From Syntrophaceae bacterium UBA2192 (lineage in GTDB: Bacteria > Desulfobacterota > Syntrophia > Syntrophales > UBA2192), in the NCBI GenBank assembly GCA_002327315.1, contig DCVI01000148.1, forward strand, positions 1 through 12,795: 12,795 bases of DNA, read 5' to 3'. The notes beneath the pieces are model-generated. The model saw only the letters and a program-made list of their open reading frames with translations. It searched no databases and had not been told where the DNA came from. The position numbers were made by a program, and so were the translations under genes. Below are positions 8,846-12,795 of this stretch, piece after piece. Every line of letters starts with the position of its first letter. Position 1 is the first letter of the stretch.

Positions 8846-9316
8846 ATGCGGGAATCCCCGAAATTCGAGAAATCCTTCGACGTGGAGGGCGGCAGCTTTC
8901 AGAACGCGGGAAACGTATCGGGCCAGATCAAGAACATCCTGAAAGACCTCGGCGTCTCGACGGACATCGTGCGGAGGGTCGCCATCATCTGCTACGAATC
9001 CGAGATCAACATCGTCTCCTATGCCAAGAAGGGGACGATCACCCTGGCCGTGACCGACAATGCCGTGAAAATAGAGACAAAGGATGAAGGGCCCGGCATC
9101 CCGGATATAGACCTGGCCATGAAGGAGGGGTACTCCACGGCCACAGCCGCCGTCCGGGAGATGGGGTTCGGCGCCGGGATGGGGCTGGCGAACATGAAGA
9201 AATACTCCGACCATCTCATCATTACCTCCGAGGTGGGTGTCGGGACCTGCGTGAAGATGATGGTGATGAATTTCCCGAAACTTCTTCACCCCGATTTGCC
9301 CGTGGTGACGCTTTGA
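8846..9316 (+). CDS. RsbW-like ATP-binding protein (anti-sigma-factor/serine kinase type, HATPase_c_2)
   Basis: The 156-residue protein is a free-standing GHKL ATPase domain. The N-box is seen as YESEINIVSYA (Glu51, Asn55), the G1 box as DEGPGIPD (80-87) and the G2 box as GFGAGMGLANMKKY (107-120). There is no histidine-containing dimerisation helix, no sensor domain and no membrane segment, so it is not a sensor kinase. Proteins of this shape (RsbW, SpoIIAB) phosphorylate a serine in an anti-anti-sigma protein or bind a sigma factor, but no such partner (STAS protein, sigma factor, PP2C phosphatase) is encoded in the window. Lying between two DRTGG genes, it may use one of them as partner; this is inference. 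Start ATG 8846 sits 2 bases after the previous stop, with no strong ribosome binding site of its own beyond the GGTGAGAT of the preceding gene end. Confidence 0.87.
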   Translation: MRESPKFEKSFDVEGGSFQNAGNVSGQIKNILKDLGVSTDIVRRVAIICYESEINIVSYAKKGTITLAVTDNAVKIETKDEGPGIPDIDLAMKEGYSTATAAVREMGFGAGMGLANMKKYSDHLIITSEVGVGTCVKMMVMNFPKLLHPDLPVVTL

Positions 9317-9341
9317 GGAGAGGAGTTCAGAAGTTGTGAAG

Positions 9342-9357
9342 CAGGGTTGCGACCCTG
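9342..9357 (+). other. Intercistronic RNA hairpin
   Basis: CAGGGT and ACCCTG form a perfect 6-bp stem around TGCG (a 4-base loop), between the ATPase stop (9316) and the second DRTGG start (9380). It lies about 10 bases before the ribosome binding site GAGAGG and could affect mRNA processing or translation. It also makes a TTG start at 9347, inside the hairpin, unlikely. Confidence 0.4.
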
Positions 9358-9379
9358 GTCAAAGCCTGAGAGGATGATC

Positions 9380-9715
9380 ATGCAGCTTGAAACACTCGTC
9401 CGCGAATTAAAACTCAAAGTCTCCTGCGCCGAGGGAAGCATCAAGCGGGACGTCAAGGGGGGATACGTGGGGGATCTCCTTTCCGATGTGATGGCCAACA
9501 GCAAGGAAGGGGACATCTGGATCACGCGCCAGGTACACCAGAATATCGTGGCCGTGGCAAGCCTCAAGGACCTCGCCGGGATCGTCCTGATCCAGGGCAG
9601 CGAGCCTGCCCACGACACGGCCGCCAAGGCCGACGCGGAGGGCATCCCGATCCTCGTGACGGACCTGCCGGCCTTCGAGATCGTCGGTCAAATATATAAA
9701 TTGATCAAGCCGTGA
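9380..9715 (+). CDS. DRTGG-domain protein, copy 2
   Basis: The protein of 111 residues (MQLETLVRELKLKVSC to the C-terminal IVGQIYKLIKP) is again little more than a DRTGG domain, with GGYVGDLLSDVMANSKEGDI, an IVAVASLKDLAGIVLIQG strand-helix-strand and GIPILVTDLPAFEIVG. It aligns by eye with copy 1 (DLMSDVLAFAKPDS against DLLSDVMANSKEGD; IPILSTRYILFE against IPILVTDLPAFE) but is clearly diverged, so the pair is an old duplication or a heteromeric pair. Start choice: two in-frame ATGs at 9374 and 9380; GAGAGG at 9368-9373 touches the first and is correctly spaced (6 bases) for the second, so I take 9380. A likely terminator follows at 9739-9760, making this the end of the first transcription unit of the module. 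Confidence 0.86.
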   Translation: MQLETLVRELKLKVSCAEGSIKRDVKGGYVGDLLSDVMANSKEGDIWITRQVHQNIVAVASLKDLAGIVLIQGSEPAHDTAAKADAEGIPILVTDLPAFEIVGQIYKLIKP

Positions 9716-9738
9716 AATTATAGTACAGGAACGGGCCG

Positions 9739-9760
9739 AAAAGGAACGTTCCTTTTTTTT
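9739..9760 (+). terminator. Probable rho-independent terminator after the second DRTGG gene
   Basis: AAAAGGAACGTTCCTTTT (9739-9756) is a perfect palindrome followed by more Ts to 9760, and a second T-run at 9764-9769. The stem has few GC pairs (A/T ends and GGA/TCC core), so termination may be partial. If active it separates the DRTGG-ATPase-DRTGG genes from the PHP gene. A direct repeat GCCGTGACC at 9770-9778 and 9790-9798 lies in the remaining spacer. Confidence 0.55.
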
Positions 9761-9835
9761 GGGTTTTTTGCCGTGACCGGCCGCAGCAGGCCGTGACCCG
9801 GGGAGAGCGGCAGCAGCCCGCAAGGGGTTCCGCTG

Positions 9836-10573
9836 ATGATCAGGGAGTTCCGATGTGATTTCCACATTCACACCTGCCTTTCACCCTGTGCTGACCTCGA
9901 CATGTACCCCCGGGCCGTCGTCGCGATGTCGCTAGCGCGCCGCCTCGACGTCATCGCCATCTGCGACCACAACGCATCGGAAAACGTCCCCTACGTTATC
10001 AAGGCCGCGAAAGGGACGGGGCTTACCGTCTTTCCCGGCATGGAGATCATGAGCAGCGAAGAGGTGCACGTCCTCGCGCTCTTTGACAAGCAGGAAAATC
10101 TGGTCATGCTGCAGGACGTCGTTTACCGGAACCTGCCCGGGAAAAACGACGAGGAGCGCTTCGGCTGCCAGGCTATCGTCAACGAGCACGACGAAGTGGA
10201 GAGGTTGAGCGAGCGGCTGCTGATCGGGGCAACGGTGCTTCCGCTGCAGCGGATCGTCAGCGAGATCCAGGGCCTTGGCGGGCTCGCCGTTGCGGCCCAC
10301 ATCGACCGGGAAAGCTTCGGCCTGCTCGGGCAGCTCGGGTTCGTTCCCGAAGGCCTCCCCCTGGATGCCCTCGAGATCTCCCGCCGGACGGGACTCGCCG
10401 AAGCGCGGCGCCGTTACCCGGAGCTGGCGCGCTTTCCGATGATCGAGTCCTCCGATTCCCACATCATCGCCGACATCGGAAAGGGAGTGACCCGGGCGTT
10501 CATGGAGGAGGCCACGACGTCGGAGCTGAAGATGGCCTTCGAGAAGAAAAGCGGCCGCTGCATCCTGGAGTGA
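9836..10573 (+). CDS. PHP-domain metal-dependent phosphoesterase
   Basis: A 245-residue PHP-family hydrolase of the TrpH/YciV-like sort. The expected metal ligands are all visible: Asp8, His10 and His12 in DFHIHTCLSPC, Asp44-His45 in ICDHNASEN, Glu70 in FPGMEI, His78 in EVHVLAL, His155 and Asp157 in AAHIDRES, and Asp207 and His209 in SSDSHI. Such enzymes use a two- or three-metal centre to cleave phosphomonoesters, nucleotides or short oligonucleotides; the substrate here is unknown. The ATG at 9836 has AAGGGG about 9 bases upstream. It is 4 bases from the following GHKL ATPase gene and follows the probable terminator. PHP genes next to hydrogenase subunit genes recur in anaerobes, which suggests work on a signalling phosphate or nucleotide linked to this operon; that is inference. 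Confidence 0.9.
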   Translation: MIREFRCDFHIHTCLSPCADLDMYPRAVVAMSLARRLDVIAICDHNASENVPYVIKAAKGTGLTVFPGMEIMSSEEVHVLALFDKQENLVMLQDVVYRNLPGKNDEERFGCQAIVNEHDEVERLSERLLIGATVLPLQRIVSEIQGLGGLAVAAHIDRESFGLLGQLGFVPEGLPLDALEISRRTGLAEARRRYPELARFPMIESSDSHIIADIGKGVTRAFMEEATTSELKMAFEKKSGRCILE

Positions 10574-10577
10574 GAGA

Positions 10578-11126
10578 GTGCTCGAGCTGGCGCTTCACAT
10601 CCTGGACATCGTCGAGAATTCCGTCCGCGCCGGGGCGACCCTCGTCCGTATCCTCATCCGGGAAAACCGGGCGAAGGATCTCTTCCTGATGCGCATCACG
10701 GACAACGGCAGCGGCATGACCCCGGAAGAGCGGCAGCGGGCCCTGGACCCCTTTTACACGACGAAAAAGGTCCGTCGGGTCGGCTTGGGTCTCCCGATGC
10801 TCTCCGACGCGGCAGACAGGACGGGCGGGAAGATGACCCTGCGCTCAAAGCCGGGCACGGGAACGGTGGTCGAGGCCGCTTTCGGATTGAGCCACATCGA
10901 CCGGCAACCCATGGGAAACATCGTATCGACGCTGATCACGATCATCGTGGGCAACCCGGGGATCGATCTTTTATACAGGCACGAGGTGGACGGCAGGAGC
11001 TACCTGCTGGACACGAAGGAGATTAAAAAAGAACTGGAGGATGTGCCCCTGAATCACCCCGAGGTGACAGGCTTTCTCCGTGAGCACATCGCGGAGGGCT
11101 TGAGCGACATCGGGGCGGCGGCCTGA
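10578..11126 (+). CDS. GHKL ATPase, kinase-like ATP-binding domain with C-terminal extension
   Basis: The protein has 182 residues. Residues 1-103 form a histidine-kinase-type ATP-binding domain: N-box HILDIVENSVRAGA (Glu13, Asn14), G1 box DNGSGM (42-47), F-box DPFYTTKK (57-64), G2 box VGLGLPML (68-75) and GTGTVVEA (93-100). The phospho-acceptor (H-box) helix and any sensor domain are absent. The C-terminal 75 residues (from about 108, IDRQPMGNIVSTLITIIVGN) match no domain I can name. It is closer to true sensor kinases than to RsbW, unlike the ATPase at 8846, so the module contains two different ATPases. The GTG at 10578 is 4 bases past the PHP stop with GGAG in the overlap region, so the two are probably translationally coupled. 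The NuoE-like gene starts 26 bases on. Confidence 0.88.
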   Translation: MLELALHILDIVENSVRAGATLVRILIRENRAKDLFLMRITDNGSGMTPEERQRALDPFYTTKKVRRVGLGLPMLSDAADRTGGKMTLRSKPGTGTVVEAAFGLSHIDRQPMGNIVSTLITIIVGNPGIDLLYRHEVDGRSYLLDTKEIKKELEDVPLNHPEVTGFLREHIAEGLSDIGAAA

Positions 11127-11152
11127 CACCCCCCTGAGAGAGGAGAAATTCC

Positions 11153-11647
11153 ATGAACACCGGCAACAGCGATTTACTCAAAGAGTTCACCGCCGAACAG
11201 GTGGCAAAGCTGGACGGGATCATCGCCCGCTTCAAGGGGAAGCCCGGCGGCCTCATCCCCGTCCTGGAGGAGGCCCAGGTGACCCTGGATTACCTCCCCA
11301 TCTCGATCCAGAAGAGGATCGCCGCGGGGCTGAATGTGCCGCTGGCGCAGGTCTACGGCGTCGTCACCTTCTATTCCTTCTTCACGATGAAGCCGCGCGG
11401 CAGGCACACGGTCCGGGTCTGCCTCGGCACGGCCTGCTACGTCCGCGGCGGGAAGACGATCGCCGAGAGCCTCGTGAAGGAATTCAACGTCACGGAAGGC
11501 GAGACGACACCGGATCGGCGGTTCACCTACGAGACGGTCCGCTGCCTGGGGGCCTGCGGCCTGGCGCCCGTCATCGTCGTGGACGATAACGTCCACGGCC
11601 GGATCAAGACGCAGAAGATGAAATCGGTTCTGGATGACTACCAATGA
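11153..11647 (+). CDS. hndA: NuoE-like [2Fe-2S] subunit of an Hnd-type hydrogenase/NADH dehydrogenase
   Basis: A 164-residue protein of the complex I 24-kDa (NuoE/HndA/HydC) family: an N-terminal helical bundle (IPVLEEAQVTLDYLP, VPLAQVYGVVTFYSFF) and a thioredoxin-like C-terminal domain holding one [2Fe-2S] cluster. The four cluster ligands are visible: Cys90 and Cys95 in VCLGTACYVRGG and Cys131 and Cys135 in RCLGACGLAP, spaced C-x4-C and C-x3-C as in the family. It carries electrons between the flavin subunit and the rest of the complex in the cytoplasm. The ATG at 11153 is preceded by AGAGGAGA. Gene order NuoE, small ferredoxin, NuoF is that of the hndABCD operon of Desulfovibrio. A NuoE/NuoF pair of a formate dehydrogenase is the alternative, since the catalytic subunit lies outside the window. 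Confidence 0.92.
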   Translation: MNTGNSDLLKEFTAEQVAKLDGIIARFKGKPGGLIPVLEEAQVTLDYLPISIQKRIAAGLNVPLAQVYGVVTFYSFFTMKPRGRHTVRVCLGTACYVRGGKTIAESLVKEFNVTEGETTPDRRFTYETVRCLGACGLAPVIVVDDNVHGRIKTQKMKSVLDDYQ

Positions 11648-11650
11648 AAA

Positions 11651-11675
11651 CAGGCTTCAGGCTTCAGGCTTCAGG
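11651..11675. repeat. 7-bp short tandem repeat, 3.5 units
   Basis: CAGGCTT repeated three times without change, plus CAGG, directly after the NuoE-like stop codon. It is the most perfect array in the window. Confidence 0.8.
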
Positions 11676-11709
11676 ATAAGAAAGAAATCATCGCGTAACC
11701 ACCTTGAGT

Positions 11710-11744
11710 GCCTAACGCCCGGCGCCTAACGCCTCATGCCCAGA
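11710..11744. repeat. 7-bp short tandem repeat array, 5 imperfect units
   Basis: Units GCCTAAC, GCCCGGC, GCCTAAC, GCCTCAT, GCCCAGA fill the rest of the 111-base spacer between the NuoE-like and ferredoxin-like genes, ending 14 bases before the next start codon. Confidence 0.65.
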
Positions 11745-11758
11745 GATGAGGAACGCAT

Positions 11759-12142
11759 ATGACAAAGCTGAAGATCGAAGATCTCAAGAAGATCAAGGAA
11801 AAGGTCCACTCCCAGACGGCCCTGCGCGAGGGCGGGCAGCGGGCCAAGGTGACCGTCCACATGGGAACCTGCGGCATCGCATCGGGTGCGCGCGAGGTGC
11901 TCAACGCTCTCATGCGCGTCATCGAGGAGACCGGCGTGTCGGACGTCAACATCACCACGTCGGGCTGCATGGGGCTGTGCAGCCGCGAGCCCCTCGTCAC
12001 CGTCGAGCTGCTCGGCAAGGAGCCCATCAAGTACGAGAAGATGGACGAAATGAAGATGCGGCAGGTCTTCAAGCGCCACGTCATGGAAGGCGAGATCCAG
12101 ACGCCCTTCGTGCTTGCGAAGGGGGCTGAAATCGTTCGTTAG
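11759..12142 (+). CDS. hndB: Thioredoxin-fold (2Fe-2S) ferredoxin-like subunit, HndB type
   Basis: The protein has 127 residues: a helical start (KIEDLKKIKEKVHSQTALRE), then a thioredoxin-like ferredoxin fold with VTVHMGTCGIASGAREVLNA and TTSGCMGLCSREPLVTVELL. Only three cysteines are present: Cys38, Cys70 and Cys74. Set beside the N-terminal domain of the NuoF-like protein (LVCGGTGCHASGS), the first cluster cysteine is replaced by His34 and the second is shifted by one place, so cluster binding may be altered or use a non-cysteine ligand. HndB proteins act with HndA and HndC in NAD(P)-linked [FeFe]-hydrogenases, and I recall the MGTCGIA form as common in them. GAGGAAC upstream supports the ATG at 11759. 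A hairpin (AGGGAA/TTCCCT, 12141-12163) spans its stop codon. Confidence 0.85.
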   Translation: MTKLKIEDLKKIKEKVHSQTALREGGQRAKVTVHMGTCGIASGAREVLNALMRVIEETGVSDVNITTSGCMGLCSREPLVTVELLGKEPIKYEKMDEMKMRQVFKRHVMEGEIQTPFVLAKGAEIVR

Positions 12143-12197
12143 GGAAGCAAATACCCATTCCCTGCTGTAGAATTTTTCGAGGGGAGGAACAGAGTTC

Positions 12198-12795
12198 ATG
12201 AAAGTTTTTCGCTCGCACTTACTGGTCTGCGGGGGGACGGGCTGCCACGCTTCGGGCAGCATCGCCATGAAGAAGGCCCTCGTCGACGAGCTCACCAAGC
12301 GTGGCCTTTCGGAGGAGATCAAGATCGTCGAGACGGGCTGCAACGGCTTCTGTGCCCAGGGGCCCATCATCGTCGTCTACCCCGAAGGCATCATCTATAT
12401 GAATATCCGGACCGAAGACGTCCCCGATCTCGTCGAGGAGCACTTCGTCAAGGGCCGCCCCCTCGAGAGGCTCTTCTACAAGGAGCCAGGCAAGGAGGAG
12501 CGGATCCCCTCCATGCAGGAAATCCCCTTCTTCGCCCTTCAGGACCTCCGGGTTCTGCGCAACCGCGGCCTCATCGACCCGGAAAACATCGAGGAATACA
12601 TCGCCCGGGACGGCTACTCCGGCATGGCGAAGGCACTCACCGAGCTGAAGCCCGAGCAGATCGTCCAGGAAGTCCTCAAGTCGGGCCTGCGCGGCCGCGG
12701 CGGCGCGGGCTTCCCCACGGGGCTCAAGTGGCAGTTCGCTTCACGCTCGCCCGGGGAGACGAAGTACGTGCTCTGCAACGCCGACGAGGGCGACC
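12198..12795 (+). CDS. hndC: NuoF-like FMN/NAD(P)H-binding subunit, 5' part only (runs off the right edge)
   Basis: The first 199 residues are visible. Residues 1-100 form a thioredoxin-like [2Fe-2S] domain with Cys11 and Cys16 in VCGGTGCHASGS and Cys48 and Cys52 in TGCNGFCAQGP. The complex I 51-kDa domain begins near residue 113 and shows the NADH/FMN glycine loop GLRGRGGAGFPTGLKW (163-178) and CNADEGD (193-199), both intact. The presence of the N-terminal ferredoxin domain marks it as the HndC/HydB type, not the plain NuoF of complex I. It oxidises NAD(P)H and, in bifurcating enzymes of this type, exchanges electrons with ferredoxin and the [FeFe]-hydrogenase subunit. The [4Fe-4S] motif and any C-terminal ferredoxin domain are beyond the edge. 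The ATG at 12198 has GGGGAGGAAC upstream. An hndD-like gene should follow. Confidence 0.92.
   Translation, partial: MKVFRSHLLVCGGTGCHASGSIAMKKALVDELTKRGLSEEIKIVETGCNGFCAQGPIIVVYPEGIIYMNIRTEDVPDLVEEHFVKGRPLERLFYKEPGKEERIPSMQEIPFFALQDLRVLRNRGLIDPENIEEYIARDGYSGMAKALTELKPEQIVQEVLKSGLRGRGGAGFPTGLKWQFASRSPGETKYVLCNADEGD

Noticed and set aside
9347..9379. TTG start at 9347 for the second DRTGG gene
   Set aside because: It lies inside a hairpin, lacks a ribosome binding site and adds residues (RPWSKPERM) not expected in the family.

Overview
The window looks like a piece of a GC-rich, strictly anaerobic bacterial chromosome, most likely a fatty-acid- or aromatic-acid-degrading member of the former Deltaproteobacteria (Desulfobacterota, Syntrophales-like). 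This is an inference from gene content: a complete beta-oxidation gene set lies beside the start of an Hnd-type (NADH/NADPH-linked [FeFe]-hydrogenase) operon, and the spacers are full of short repeats of a kind I associate with such genomes. No marker gene in the window fixes the taxon.

Left two thirds (1-8179, all on the minus strand, so read right to left): a TetR-family regulator (7547-8179), a long acyl-CoA dehydrogenase (5593-7461), a fused 3-hydroxyacyl-CoA dehydrogenase/enoyl-CoA hydratase (2990-5407), a thiolase (1658-2845), a DUF169 protein (597-1385) and the 5' part of a GNAT acetyltransferase (1-284, cut by the window edge). The three enzymes cover all four steps of a beta-oxidation turn and match the Bacillus subtilis fadE, fadN and fadA types. 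A TetR gene beside them and a B. subtilis FadR-like imperfect palindrome in its own promoter region suggest acyl-CoA-responsive control.

Right third (8478-12795, all on the plus strand, divergent from the TetR gene): two small DRTGG-domain proteins separated by an RsbW-like ATPase, a PHP-family metal phosphoesterase, a second GHKL ATPase without a kinase dimerisation domain, then a NuoE-like [2Fe-2S] protein, a small thioredoxin-fold ferredoxin-like protein and the start of a NuoF-like flavoprotein. The last three follow the hndA-hndB-hndC order, so an hndD-like [FeFe]-hydrogenase is expected just beyond the right edge. The five upstream genes look like a compact signalling or regulatory module tied to the hydrogenase; their biochemical role is, to my knowledge, not settled. 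This is the best candidate here for an undescribed system. Functionally the two halves fit together: beta-oxidation produces NADH and reduced electron carriers, and an Hnd-type complex could dispose of those electrons as hydrogen.

Most larger noncoding spacers hold imperfect short tandem repeats of 7, 8 or 9 bp with a different unit in each place, plus palindromic repeats (three copies of a CCCCCTTT/AAAGGGGG hairpin and one composite element). One 9-bp unit occurs in front of two different minus-strand genes.
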